From positions 124,001 through 188,000 of the forward strand of contig NZ_JBBHDV010000004.1 in assembly GCF_037478135.1 (NCBI RefSeq): DNA of 64,000 nucleotides. Direction: 5' to 3'. Positions 44,972 through 53,390 of the stretch are shown piece by piece; the stretch's first letter is position 1, and every line of letters starts with the position of its first letter. Under the pieces are notes generated by a model. It worked only from the letters and a program-made list of their open reading frames with translations. It made no database searches and was not told the DNA's origin. The position numbers and the translations under genes were made by a program. Source of the DNA: Denitratimonas sp037478135 (GTDB taxonomy: Bacteria > Pseudomonadota > Gammaproteobacteria > Xanthomonadales > Xanthomonadaceae).

Positions 44972-45787
44972 TTAACGAATTCTTGCGGTTTCTTTCAGCG
45001 CCGCCAATACCGCCAGCCCGTCGCGCAAGGGGCGCGGCTCGTGTGTGCGGATGAAGTCAGCTCCACCTGCGGCGGCGGCAAGCTCTGCAGCGAGTGTCGC
45101 GGCCCCGACATCCCCCGGACCACGGCCTGTGAGCGCGCGCAGAAAGGATTTGCGCGAAACAGACAGAAGCACCGGCAAATCGAAGCGCAGCCGCAATTCA
45201 TCGAACCGCGCCAGCACCGAGAGCGAGGTTTCGGGAGCAGCCCCCAGAAAAAACCCCATGCCGGGATCAAGGACAAGGCGGTTGCGTTTGATACCGGCAC
45301 CCGTCAGCGCCGCGATGCGCGCGTCAAAGAACGCCGCAATGTGATCCATGATGTCGCCAGCGGGTGCCTCGCGCCGATCTGCCTGCCCGTCTTGCACCGA
45401 ATGCATAACGACGAGTTTGGCAGATGATTTCGCCAATTGCGGATAGAACGCAGCGTCTGGAAAACCGCGAATATCATTGAGATAGGCCACACCACGCGAC
45501 AAGGCATAGGCTTGCGTCGCGGGTTGATAACTGTCGAGCGAGACGGGAATGCCATCTGCCTTGAGCGCGTCCAGCACCGGCGCGATACGCGCGATTTCTG
45601 TGTCGGACGAAACAGGCGCGGCGTCGGGATTGCTGGATGCCGGACCGAGGTCGATCACATCTGCCCCCTCGGCCATCAGCTTACGCGCCTGCGCAATGGC
45701 TGCGTCTGGCGCCAGATACCGGCCTCCATCGGAGAAACTGTCCGAGGTTATGTTGACGATGCCGAAAATGATGAGCGATTTATTCAT
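44972..45787 (-). CDS. sul2: Sulfonamide-resistant dihydropteroate synthase Sul2
   Basis: A complete 271-residue Sul2. It replaces the host FolP reaction (pteridine pyrophosphate plus p-aminobenzoate to dihydropteroate) and is not inhibited by sulfonamides. The start MNKSLIIFGIVNITSDSFSD, the motif DLGPASSNPDAAPV and LVLDPGMGFFLG match the known resistance protein as I remember it. Codon use and GC are unlike the host. It is read toward delta-glmM and ISCR2. Confidence 0.97.
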   Translation of the reverse strand: MNKSLIIFGIVNITSDSFSDGGRYLAPDAAIAQARKLMAEGADVIDLGPASSNPDAAPVSSDTEIARIAPVLDALKADGIPVSLDSYQPATQAYALSRGVAYLNDIRGFPDAAFYPQLAKSSAKLVVMHSVQDGQADRREAPAGDIMDHIAAFFDARIAALTGAGIKRNRLVLDPGMGFFLGAAPETSLSVLARFDELRLRFDLPVLLSVSRKSFLRALTGRGPGDVGAATLAAELAAAAGGADFIRTHEPRPLRDGLAVLAALKETARIR

Positions 45788-46085
45788 GGGGGCTTCTATA
45801 ATAATAATAATCGAGCATGAGTCTCATACGGATGCTCGGGTCGAAAGGGAATCCCCAGGCGAGTAACCTGTTTGCGGTGATCCATTAGCTGCAGGAGCAG
45901 AAGAGCATACATCTGGAAGCAAAGCCAGGAAAGCGGCCTATGGAGCTGTGCGGCAGCGCTCAGTAGGCAATTTTTCAAAATATTGTTAAGCCTTTTCTGA
46001 GCATGGTATTTTTCATGGTATTACCAATTAGCAGGAAAATAAGCCATTGAATATAAAAGATAAAAATGTCTTGTTTACAATAGAG
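45788..46085. other. AT-rich right end of the sul2 element
   Basis: About 300 bp upstream of sul2 with no gene recognised. It must carry the sul2 promoter, and includes a stretch of repeated ATAATAATAAT. The AT-rich part ends sharply at the TGGGAGT core. Confidence 0.6.
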
Positions 46086-46092
46086 TGGGAGT
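46086..46092 (+). other. attR core (TGGGAGT)
   Basis: Copy of the guaA-terminal core at the right edge of the foreign DNA. Read in frame, 46077-46094 gives Thr-Ile-Glu-Trp-Glu-stop, the same as the guaA end, and high-GC sequence starts right after it. Confidence 0.65.
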
Positions 46093-46287
46093 AGGGCGCG
46101 CACTCTGTGGATGCCTCCTTCCAGTTCCAACGCCGTTGAATAACGAGCATCTCCGGCGGCCCGCCAGGCACGCCCGCAGCCCTGAAATTCGACTCCGGCA
46201 GGCCACCTGACATCCGGGTGGCGATGCCGAACCCCTCGCGGTGCACGTATCATCGGCCGGGGCTTAGGAATAACCTTTGGTTGCCGC

Positions 46288-46893
46288 ATGGTGAACGAGC
46301 CAACCGGGGCGGGCCGATCCGAGGCCACCCCAGACAACGTCACGACATTGCTGCAGGCCTTGTCCGGTGGTGACCGGGCCGCCTTCGACCGTCTGTTCGC
46401 ACTGGTCTACCCGCAGATCCGCGCGCTGGCGCGGCGGCGCATGGCGGAGTCGGGTGCGCAACTGACCCTCAGCACCACCGGTCTGGTGCACGAAACCTGG
46501 TTGAAGTTGGTAGGCGTGGATTCCGCCGGGTGCCAAAGCACCGGGGAATTTCTTGGCGTGGCGTCGAGCGCGATGCGCCAGGTGCTGGTGGATTTCGCGC
46601 GGCGGCGGCTCAGCGCCAAGCGTGGCGGCGGGCAGCTTCGGCTCCAAGTCGACAGCGCCGGGCTCATGCTTAACGATCAGGCCGAGGCGCTGTGCGAACT
46701 TGACCTGCACTTGCGCGAACTGGCGGAACTGGATGCACGCCTGGTACGGCTGATCGAGTGCCGCTTCTTCGCCGGGCTGACAGAGCTCGAGACGGCGGCG
46801 GCGCTGGATACCTCCGTGAGCACCGTGCAGCGCGACTGGATACGTGCACGCGCCTGGTTTGCCGCGCGGCGTACGGATGGGACATCGGGATGA
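46288..46893 (+). CDS. ECF-type RNA polymerase sigma factor
   Basis: A 201-residue extracytoplasmic-function sigma factor of the type often linked to Ser/Thr kinases in Lysobacteraceae. Region 2 includes FDRLFALVYPQIRALARRR and LVHETWLKLVG; region 4 is LIECRFFAGLTELETAAALDTSVSTVQRDW. No anti-sigma factor follows. Instead the stop overlaps the start of a membrane kinase gene by four bases (ATGA), so the two are co-translated. It may control the secreted protein two genes on. Confidence 0.92.
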   Translation: MVNEPTGAGRSEATPDNVTTLLQALSGGDRAAFDRLFALVYPQIRALARRRMAESGAQLTLSTTGLVHETWLKLVGVDSAGCQSTGEFLGVASSAMRQVLVDFARRRLSAKRGGGQLRLQVDSAGLMLNDQAEALCELDLHLRELAELDARLVRLIECRFFAGLTELETAAALDTSVSTVQRDWIRARAWFAARRTDGTSG

Positions 46894-49355
46894 GCCTGGA
46901 CGCCGCCGCATGGCGGCGCCTCGACGCGGCGGTGAGGGCTGCGTCGGTATTGCCTCTGGCCGAGCGTGACACGGCACTCCAGAACGCACTGGGTGACACA
47001 CCCGAACTGCTGCGCGCCGCGCGTGAAGCCCTCGACCCCGATGGCAACGAACCGGGATTGACGCGACTGGCGCCCAACCTGCTCGCCCATCTTGGTGACG
47101 AGCGTCAGCGCGAAGAAGATGCGCAGTGGCAGGGGCGGCGTATTGGTCCGTGGCACGTGACTGGCCGCATCGGTGCCGGCGGCATGGGCACGGTGTATCG
47201 GGTCGAACGCGCCGACGGAGCGTTTGAACGCGTTGCCGCGCTCAAGCTGTTGCCGTTGTCGCTGCAAAGTGAAGAGCTGCGCCGGCGTTTCAACATCGAG
47301 CGCCGCATCGCCGCACGCCTGCAACACCCCGGCATCGCCCAGCTGCTCGATGGCGGCAGCGCCGACGACGGCTCGCCCTGGCTCGTGCTCGAATACGTCA
47401 ACGGTGAGCCCATTGATGCCTGGTGCGATCGACACCGCCTCGATGTGCGCGAACGCGTCGAGCTGCTGTGCGCCGTCGGCGCCATCGTGCAGTTCGCGCA
47501 CAGCCGGCTGGTAGTGCACCGCGACCTCAAGCCCGCCAATATTCTTGTCGACACCGAAGGCCGGGTGAAGCTGCTCGATTTTGGCATCGCGCGGCTGCTG
47601 GAGGATGTCGGCGAGAAACAGGCCACCGGCCCGCTCGGGGTGCGCTTGACGCCGGACTACGCCGCGCCCGAGCAGTTCGACGGCGAAACGATCAGCGCCG
47701 CCACTGATGTCTACGCGCTCGGCTGCCTGGCCTATCGGCTGCTGGCCGGACGCGTGCCGTTGGCGCTGGACGGGCAGCCATTGGCGGCGATGCTGCACAC
47801 CTTGCGCCAAGAAACGCGGCCAACGCTGTCGGAAGTGGCAAAAACGGCGAGTCTGCCGGCCGGCGTGCGGTGCAGTGACCTGGACGCCGACCTTGAAGCC
47901 ATCGCACGCCGCGCCGTGGCCTGCGACCCGGTGCTGCGTTATGCCGCCGCCGCCGAGTTCAGCGCGGACCTGCGGCGCTGGCTCGACGGCCTGCCGGTGG
48001 CGGCGCGCCATGCCGGGCGCCGCTATCGCATTGGCCGTTTCTTCCGCCGCCACCGGCTCGGGCTTGGCCTGACTGTGGCGGTGTTCCTGGCGCTGGGCAG
48101 CGTCGCCGCGGTGGCGGTGCACCAGGCCAGCCAGGCGCGCGAGCAGCGGGACGGCGCCGAGGCCATGGTGGGCCTGCTGCGCGAGCTGATGCAGCTTGCT
48201 GATCCCAATGCTGGGCTCGGCCACCAGATGGGTGCGCACGCCCTGTTGCGCACCACGCTCGCGCGGGTGGAGGCCGACACCTCCACCCAGCCACGCAACC
48301 GCATCGCCTTGCTCGACACCCTGGCCGAGGCGCTGTTGGCCTTCGAGCTCTACGACGAGGCGATCCGCGCGCGCGAGGCGGCGCACGCGCTGCACATGGA
48401 GGTCGACGGCGCCTCGCACCCGGACACGCTTGCCGCGCGACGGCTGCTGGGCCTGGCGCTTCGCACCCGCATCCCCGACCACGAGCGCAGCGAGCGCCTG
48501 TTCGTCGAGCTGCTGGACGCGCGCCGGCGCCTTCACGGCGAGCACCATCCGCTGACCGCCGAGAGCGCCTGGGACCTCGGCTTCTTCTACCTGCGCTACA
48601 CCGACGCTGCGCATCCCGGCCGCGACCAGGCGCTGGCGCTGCTCGAGGGCGCCCACCAGTCGCTGCGCGAGAGCCTGGGCGACGCCGACCCGCGCACCGG
48701 CCAGGTATTGTTCGACCTCGGCCTCGCAACGCCGGACCGCGCGCTGCGCATCGCCCGCATGCGCGAGGCCATCGCCATCCGCGAGGCGGCGCTCGGCGCC
48801 GACGACCCGCTTCTGCTGCAGCACCAGGGCGACCTGGCGCTGGTGCTGGGCGACGCCGGCGAGGCCGAGGCCGCGATCGCGCTCGGCCGCCGCGCCGCCG
48901 AGGGCCATGAGGCGATTCGTGGCGAGTTGCACCCGCTCACCCTCAGACTGTGGAACAACCTCGCGGGTCTGTACCGCGACCATGGCCAATTCGACAAGGC
49001 ACTGGCCGTCTATACCCGCGTCGACGAGCGGGTACGCCTAACGTCGCCGGAAGGCCACATCCGCCGGGCCTATCCGCGCTATGGACTGGGCCTCACCCTC
49101 AACCGCCTTGGTCGTCCCGAAGAGGCCGAGCCGCATCTGCGTGCCGCGCTGGAGCTGGTTCAGGCCAACGGCCGTGAGTCGATGATCGCCGTCACCCGAG
49201 GTGAACTCGGCGACAGCCTGGCCGCACAAGGCCGCATTGAAGCCGCGCAGCGCGAGTACCGCGCAGCGCTCGTGCTCTACACCGAAGCACTCGGTCGCGA
49301 CGACGACGATCCCAACGTGCGCGCACTGCAATTGCGCCTGCTCAACGTGCCCTGA
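46890..49355 (+). CDS. Membrane-anchored Ser/Thr protein kinase with TPR-like C-terminal half
   Basis: An 821-residue Hanks-type kinase. The glycine loop is GRIGAGGMGTVY (92-103), the ATP lysine Lys119, the catalytic loop HRDLKPANIL (210-219) and DFG 230-232, followed by APEQFDG. One membrane segment is at about 391-410 (GLGLTVAVFLALGSVAAVAV). The rest, about 430-821, is made of tetratricopeptide-like helices (for example LAEALLAFELYDEAIRAREA) and would lie in the periplasm. The kinase core looks active. It is preceded by an 80-residue region and the sigma gene; signal and targets are unknown. Confidence 0.92.
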   Translation: MSLDAAAWRRLDAAVRAASVLPLAERDTALQNALGDTPELLRAAREALDPDGNEPGLTRLAPNLLAHLGDERQREEDAQWQGRRIGPWHVTGRIGAGGMGTVYRVERADGAFERVAALKLLPLSLQSEELRRRFNIERRIAARLQHPGIAQLLDGGSADDGSPWLVLEYVNGEPIDAWCDRHRLDVRERVELLCAVGAIVQFAHSRLVVHRDLKPANILVDTEGRVKLLDFGIARLLEDVGEKQATGPLGVRLTPDYAAPEQFDGETISAATDVYALGCLAYRLLAGRVPLALDGQPLAAMLHTLRQETRPTLSEVAKTASLPAGVRCSDLDADLEAIARRAVACDPVLRYAAAAEFSADLRRWLDGLPVAARHAGRRYRIGRFFRRHRLGLGLTVAVFLALGSVAAVAVHQASQAREQRDGAEAMVGLLRELMQLADPNAGLGHQMGAHALLRTTLARVEADTSTQPRNRIALLDTLAEALLAFELYDEAIRAREAAHALHMEVDGASHPDTLAARRLLGLALRTRIPDHERSERLFVELLDARRRLHGEHHPLTAESAWDLGFFYLRYTDAAHPGRDQALALLEGAHQSLRESLGDADPRTGQVLFDLGLATPDRALRIARMREAIAIREAALGADDPLLLQHQGDLALVLGDAGEAEAAIALGRRAAEGHEAIRGELHPLTLRLWNNLAGLYRDHGQFDKALAVYTRVDERVRLTSPEGHIRRAYPRYGLGLTLNRLGRPEEAEPHLRAALELVQANGRESMIAVTRGELGDSLAAQGRIEAAQREYRAALVLYTEALGRDDDDPNVRALQLRLLNVP

Positions 49356-49433
49356 ATCTTCCGCGCCAGCCCGCAGTGAAGTGATTTCCTGCCGCTTTTC
49401 GTACTGCACGGAACTATCCAGCGGAGAACCCAC

Positions 49434-50738
49434 ATGTTCCTTGTACGAACCAGCATTGCTGCACTCGCGGTTGTGCTTTCCCTGCCCATGCAGAGCGCTT
49501 TCGCCCAGGGCTTTGTCCAGATCGACCGGTTGACTCATTTCGACATCAGCCAGAACTATGACAGGGTCGGATTTGGCTCGAGCATGGCGTTGGCGGGCAA
49601 TCTGGCGCTGGTCGGTGCACCCAGTCTGGGAGGCACCGATGGCGCGGTGTACGTGGTGCGGCTGGAAGCCGACGGTTCGCTCACCTACCTCGATCAGCTC
49701 ACTCCCGGCGGAGACACCTACCGGCTCGGTCGCACACTCGATGCCGATGGCGACTGGGCAGCGATCTTCGAGCTCTTCGACAACGTACTCATCTACCAGC
49801 GCGTGGGCGATGGCTTCGTCCTGCGGCAGAGGCTGCAGCAGCTTCCATCCCAGGGCGGGATCATCATCCGCGGCGTCAGCGCGATCGCCCTGCGGGGCGA
49901 TACCCTCGTGATCGGTGACTCCAGCGCCCACGTCCCCGGAACCGGCGGCGCCGGCGCAGCCGCCGTCTACCGGCGTAGCGGTGCGACCTGGTCCCTGGAG
50001 GCACTGGTGCCCTCACCGGCCCCGGGCAATACCGTCAATTTCGGCGATGCCGTCGCGGTGTCGGGCAACACGCTGGTGATCGGCGCACCAGATGCCGACG
50101 CCTCGGATGGCGGTGCGACGGGTGCCGGTTTCGGCCGCGCCTGGGTCTACCGCCGCAGCGGTACCAGCTGGAACCTGGAGGCAACCCTCGACGGACCCGC
50201 CGATGACAAGGCATTCGGCGACGATTTCGGCCGCTCCGTGGCCATTGATGGCGACACCGCCGTGGTCGGCTGCCGGGTCTGCAACAATCAGGCCGGTGCG
50301 CCCTCCAACTCCGGTTCATTCCATGTCTTCAGGCGCAGCGCCGGCGGTTCCAACAACTGGGGCAGGGTGCAGGAACTGAGTGCCTCCAATCCTTCCTTCA
50401 TCGACAACTTCTCCCACGCATTGCGCCTGCGTGGCAACCTGCTGATGGCCACGGCTCCGGGCAGCAACACCAAGGCCGCATACCTGTACACGCGATCATC
50501 CGGAGGAACCTTCCAGGAAGTCGCCGAGCTGACGAGTACCGACAGCAGCGGCAGCCAGGCCCAGTTCGGCATTTCCGTGGATTTCGATGGCGTGCGCAGC
50601 GTCGTCGGTGCCCACCTGTTCCCGGATCAAGGGCCCGAGGCCAACCGCTACGGCGCGATCTTCAGCTTCACCAACCCCACCGTCCTGGCGTGCCGCGACA
50701 ACTTCGACGCCATCTTCTGCAACGGTTTCGAGAACTGA
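49434..50738 (+). CDS. Secreted FG-GAP beta-propeller protein with C-terminal CNGFE motif
   Basis: A 434-residue exported protein. The signal peptide ends near AFAQG (residue 25). Seven or so FG-GAP/beta-propeller repeats follow, with repeated VAVSGNTLVIGAPDADAS, GRSVAIDGDTAVVG and AWVYRRSGTSW-type strands. The protein ends in CRDNFDAIFCNGFEN, a short Cys/Phe/Glu motif that recurs at the ends of secreted proteins in this family and may be a sorting signal (inference). It lies 78 bp after the kinase gene and could be an output or ligand of the sigma-kinase module. The stop codon is inside a dispersed repeat. Confidence 0.85.
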   Translation: MFLVRTSIAALAVVLSLPMQSAFAQGFVQIDRLTHFDISQNYDRVGFGSSMALAGNLALVGAPSLGGTDGAVYVVRLEADGSLTYLDQLTPGGDTYRLGRTLDADGDWAAIFELFDNVLIYQRVGDGFVLRQRLQQLPSQGGIIIRGVSAIALRGDTLVIGDSSAHVPGTGGAGAAAVYRRSGATWSLEALVPSPAPGNTVNFGDAVAVSGNTLVIGAPDADASDGGATGAGFGRAWVYRRSGTSWNLEATLDGPADDKAFGDDFGRSVAIDGDTAVVGCRVCNNQAGAPSNSGSFHVFRRSAGGSNNWGRVQELSASNPSFIDNFSHALRLRGNLLMATAPGSNTKAAYLYTRSSGGTFQEVAELTSTDSSGSQAQFGISVDFDGVRSVVGAHLFPDQGPEANRYGAIFSFTNPTVLACRDNFDAIFCNGFEN

Positions 50739-50796
50739 TCAAGCTTCACAGCGTCATTCCAGCGCATCGGAATGACGCTGTGACCAGATGTTCCCT
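50736..50796 (+). repeat. Dispersed palindromic repeat, copy 1
   Basis: A 61-bp unit that begins TGATCAAGCTTCAC, has a perfect 14-bp stem (50747-50760 with 50769-50782) and ends CCAGATGTTCCC. A second, inverted copy is at about 51650-51704. It may serve as the terminator of the FG-GAP gene. It looks like a REP/MITE-type sequence. Confidence 0.65.
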
Positions 50797-50893
50797 GAAG
50801 CCACTGGCTGGCAAGTGGCCTGACCTTACGCTGTCTTTCATCACGCCCATGCGCCATAATTGAACCCATGGCAATGATTTGAATCGGTATTTT

Positions 50894-50991
50894 CACCCGA
50901 TCAGCTGCATCCCTCAGCCCATGCCACTCCCCCTTCGCCAGCGAAGAAGGAAGTGCAAAACGCTCGGCTGATCGCTGCGGCTGATCGGGTG
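50894..50991. repeat. Inverted repeat upstream of ycgN-like gene
   Basis: Arms 50894-50909 (CACCCGATCAGCTGCA) and 50976-50991 match at 15 of 16 positions after reversal, around 66 bp. No gene is seen in it. It could be a small hairpin element or a leader structure. Confidence 0.55.
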
Positions 50992-51032
50992 TTTTCATAT
51001 GTTGATGACAGGGCGCGGGGTAAAAAGAGCAA

Positions 51033-51560
51033 TTGCGTGATCGATTCTGGGAAAAGTACTCCCTCGGAGAACTCAACGGCAGGGAGTGGGAAGCCCTGTG
51101 CGATGGATGCGGCCAGTGCTGTCTCAAGCGGCGCGTGGAGAACAGCGAAGTCACAGTCTACGGCGTCGCCTGCGAGTTGCTGGACATCGGCACCGCCCGC
51201 TGCAAGGACTATGTGAACCGGCTGCGACGAGTCCCCACCTGCCACGAGCTGACACCCACCTCCGTGCCGATGTATCAGGGCTGGTTGCCGGAGAGCTGCG
51301 CGTATGTCCGCGTTCACAAGGGTCAGGCGTTGCCGGCATGGCATCCGCTGCTCGCCGGCGACCGCAACCGGATGCACAGGAAGGGGATCACCATCAGCCA
51401 CTACGCCATCCCGAGCGGCACGCTGTCGCGGCGGCAAAAGGAACGGCACATCGTCTCGCGCCGGTCGATCAGCAAGAAATGCCAGCAGCAGGCGGGGAAG
51501 GCGGCACAGAATGATCGTGGCAGGCGGCAGACGAACCCCTCTTCACGCCGCGAGCGGTAA
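51033..51560 (+). CDS. YcgN-family cysteine cluster protein
   Basis: A 175-residue UPF0153/YcgN protein. The clustered cysteines are in ALCDGCGQCCLKRR (about residues 22-31), then GVACELLDIGTARCKDY, PTCHEL and ESCAYV, suggesting an iron-sulfur or zinc site. The body to DRNRMHRKGITISHYAI matches YcgN; the last 45 residues (RRQKERHIVSRRSISKK...) are basic and longer than usual. The start is TTG at 51033, giving (M)RDRFWEKYSLGELN; no ATG is available at this end. Function unknown. Confidence 0.82.
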   Translation: MRDRFWEKYSLGELNGREWEALCDGCGQCCLKRRVENSEVTVYGVACELLDIGTARCKDYVNRLRRVPTCHELTPTSVPMYQGWLPESCAYVRVHKGQALPAWHPLLAGDRNRMHRKGITISHYAIPSGTLSRRQKERHIVSRRSISKKCQQQAGKAAQNDRGRRQTNPSSRRER

Positions 51561-51649
51561 CCGGAAGACAGCACCACAGCCTGGCTGAAACACCAAAGGC
51601 GCCACCACTTGATGGCGCGGTTCCCACGCGCATCCAGTGTTCTAGGGGA

Positions 51650-51704
51650 ACATCTGAACAAGCCGCCGGGATGACAGAGTGAGACTTGATCAGACGTTCC
51701 CTGG
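51650..51704 (-). repeat. Dispersed palindromic repeat, copy 2
   Basis: On the minus strand it runs GGGAACGTCTGATCAAG ... GTTCAGATGTTCCC, with terminal inverted arms differing by one base. Order of blocks matches copy 1 at 50736-50796. Confidence 0.6.
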
Positions 51705-51713
51705 CGCACCGGA

Positions 51714-52109
51714 TCAATCCTGCATCATGAATTCTGGTCGCACCGCACCAACCCCACGGCTCAGATGGTGGCCGATGCGGTTCGCCAGGGTCTGCATGTA
51801 AGTCGCCGCATCCGCTTCCAGCACCTCGCCCGTGGTCTGTTGCCACAGCAGCAGCCATTGATCGAAATGGTGCGCCCGGATGTCGGGCAGGGCGCGATGC
51901 ACAGCCATCGGATTGCCACGGAACGAGCCTTCGCCCAGCACCACCGAGGCCCAGAACGAAGTCAGCAGCGCCTTGTGCTCGGGCCAATCGTCCACCGCCG
52001 CATTGAAGATCGGGCCCAGTTCCGGGTGCACCTGGATGCGCTCGTAGAAACAGTCCACCAGACGCGCGAGATCGGCACGGGAGAGGGATTGATCGGTCGT
52101 TTCGTCCAC
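51714..52109 (-). CDS. Group III truncated haemoglobin
   Basis: A 131-residue 2-over-2 globin. The proximal histidine is likely in IRAHHFDQWLLLWQQT; DDWPEHKALLTSFWASVVLG and YMQTLANRIGHHLSRG are group III segments. These proteins bind O2 or NO and may act in nitrosative-stress defence. It lies downstream of a copper-related pair on the same strand, with a gap of 292 bp. Confidence 0.88.
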   Translation of the reverse strand: MDETTDQSLSRADLARLVDCFYERIQVHPELGPIFNAAVDDWPEHKALLTSFWASVVLGEGSFRGNPMAVHRALPDIRAHHFDQWLLLWQQTTGEVLEADAATYMQTLANRIGHHLSRGVGAVRPEFMMQD

Positions 52110-52401
52110 GTTTCACGCTTTCCTGCCAGCGGCAGAGGCGCCGCCACGCACGAATTCTCGCGCCTGGAAAGATGCGTTGCACTGATGCCGGTCAGTCTGG
52201 GGAGGCTTCTGGGGCATTGTCGTTGCGCCAGTCGCAGCGGCAACGCCGGAAGCCGGGTTTTCGGCAACCTGGGGGAAAAGCTGGATGACGAGCGTCGCCG
52301 CTCCATGCCGATTCGTGGGGAATCATGAAGCAGCGCCGCCGTTTCCAGCCTGATGGGCGCTTCTTCCTGGTACAACGAAGCGCCCACCGTCTCCTTTGAT
52401 A
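52110..52401. other. Intergenic gap; no gene recognised
   Basis: 292 bp between the globin start and the DUF411 stop. Frames here do not resemble proteins. It presumably holds the globin promoter. Confidence 0.5.
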
Positions 52402-52908
52402 TCAGTGATTTGCGAATACCTCGGTACTGCCATCCGGCCGCACCAACTCCACCGTATAGGCTTGCGTGTGGCCGCCGGGGACCTCCATGCCGGGCGAACC
52501 CAGCGGCATACCCGGCAACACCAGACCGCGCGCATCCGGCTTTTCCTGCAACAGGCGCCTGATGTCCGCCGCCGGCACATGGCCTTCGACCAGATAACCA
52601 CCCACCTCGGCGGTATGGCACGAACCCTTGCCGTACGGCACACCCAGACGCGCCTTGACCGGGCCAAGATCGTCCATATCGCGCACATCCACGGTGAAAC
52701 CGGCCTGGTGCATATGTTCGACCCACACCCCGCAACAGCCGCAGCTTGGCGTCTTGTGCACGGTCATCAACGGCAGCACCGAATCGGCCTGCACCGTTGA
52801 CGGTTGGGGGCTGTCGTTCCCGCCGGCCCACACGCTCGACGCACCTGGGCCAAGCGCAGCCAACGCCAGCACCATGCCGGCAAAAACACCTTTTCTGGAA
52901 ATGCTCAT
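52402..52908 (-). CDS. DUF411 metal-binding protein, exported
   Basis: A 168-residue protein with a signal peptide (to about SVWAGG, residue 30) and a DUF411 domain. The metal motif is TPSCGCCGVWVEHM (about residue 54); GKGSCHTAEVGGYLVEGHVP and LPGMPLGSPGMEV are family segments. DUF411 proteins are linked to copper resistance, and a CopL-type gene lies 80 bp upstream. GGAGACAGAAG precedes ATG 52908. Confidence 0.9.
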   Translation of the reverse strand: MSISRKGVFAGMVLALAALGPGASSVWAGGNDSPQPSTVQADSVLPLMTVHKTPSCGCCGVWVEHMHQAGFTVDVRDMDDLGPVKARLGVPYGKGSCHTAEVGGYLVEGHVPAADIRRLLQEKPDARGLVLPGMPLGSPGMEVPGGHTQAYTVELVRPDGSTEVFANH

Positions 52909-52988
52909 CTTCTGTCTCCGATTGATCGTGTGGCCCACAAGGGCCGGAAATATCGACGCTCCGCACCGGGCAGGGCGCGGTACAAACG

Positions 52989-53390
52989 TCAACCAATCGG
53001 AGGGCGGAAAACGCCAGACAAGACAGGAGATGTATGGCGGGTGGAAAAGAACACCGGACCGGCCTGCGGCACAACCTGATAACCCGCCAATCCCCGCGCG
53101 ACATCGGCGGCACAGTGGTGCAGACAAGCACCACACGCGGTCGGATCGCAGCCCGGCTCACAGCAATCGGTGAAGTCGGCATCGCCGCCGGCTTCGGCTG
53201 CAACAGCGTGTCCGTCACCAGCCAAACCCTGATCCAGGGAAATTCCGGCTGCCGCCGTCGCAGCCTCGGCGGCGCGGTGACAATCATCCATCTGCACATC
53301 CGCAACCATGCCCACACCGGCACCAGAAGGCCCGCCGACCACCAGAGCCAGCGCCAGCAACATCCGCAGCAGCAGCGAAAACAGAGACAT
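52989..53390 (-). CDS. CopL-family metal-binding regulatory protein
   Basis: A 133-residue protein like CopL of Xanthomonas: MSLFSLLLRMLLALALVV signal region, a His/Cys-rich middle (DDCHRAAEA, DCCEPGCDPTACGACLHHC) and the family ending SPVLSGVFRPPIG. CopL is needed for copper-inducible expression of copAB in Xanthomonas. Here no copAB follows; only DUF411. The start ATG 53390 is chosen over one ten codons upstream. Confidence 0.72.
   Translation of the reverse strand: MSLFSLLLRMLLALALVVGGPSGAGVGMVADVQMDDCHRAAEAATAAAGISLDQGLAGDGHAVAAEAGGDADFTDCCEPGCDPTACGACLHHCAADVARGLAGYQVVPQAGPVFFSTRHTSPVLSGVFRPPIG

Larger units (their letters stand above)
42790..46096. mobile_element. GIsul2-like insertion at the 3' end of guaA (partial)
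   Basis: Foreign segment between guaA and the sigma-factor gene. It holds ISCR2, a glmM fragment and sul2. The left junction reads GAATGGGAGTGA (the guaA end, core TGGGAGT at 42794-42800) and the right junction reads GAGTGGGAGTAG (core 46086-46092), which again encodes Glu-Trp-Glu-stop. After that base the sequence returns to high GC. GIsul2 is a known integrative element that uses guaA as its site and carries CR2 and sul2. Its integrase, replication and arsenic genes are missing here, so this is a reduced form or an ISCR2-made deletion derivative. Confidence 0.8.

Noticed and set aside
46677..48989. 770-codon open frame on the minus strand
   Set aside because: Antisense to the kinase gene, whose motifs are all in place; the reverse frame shows no domain.
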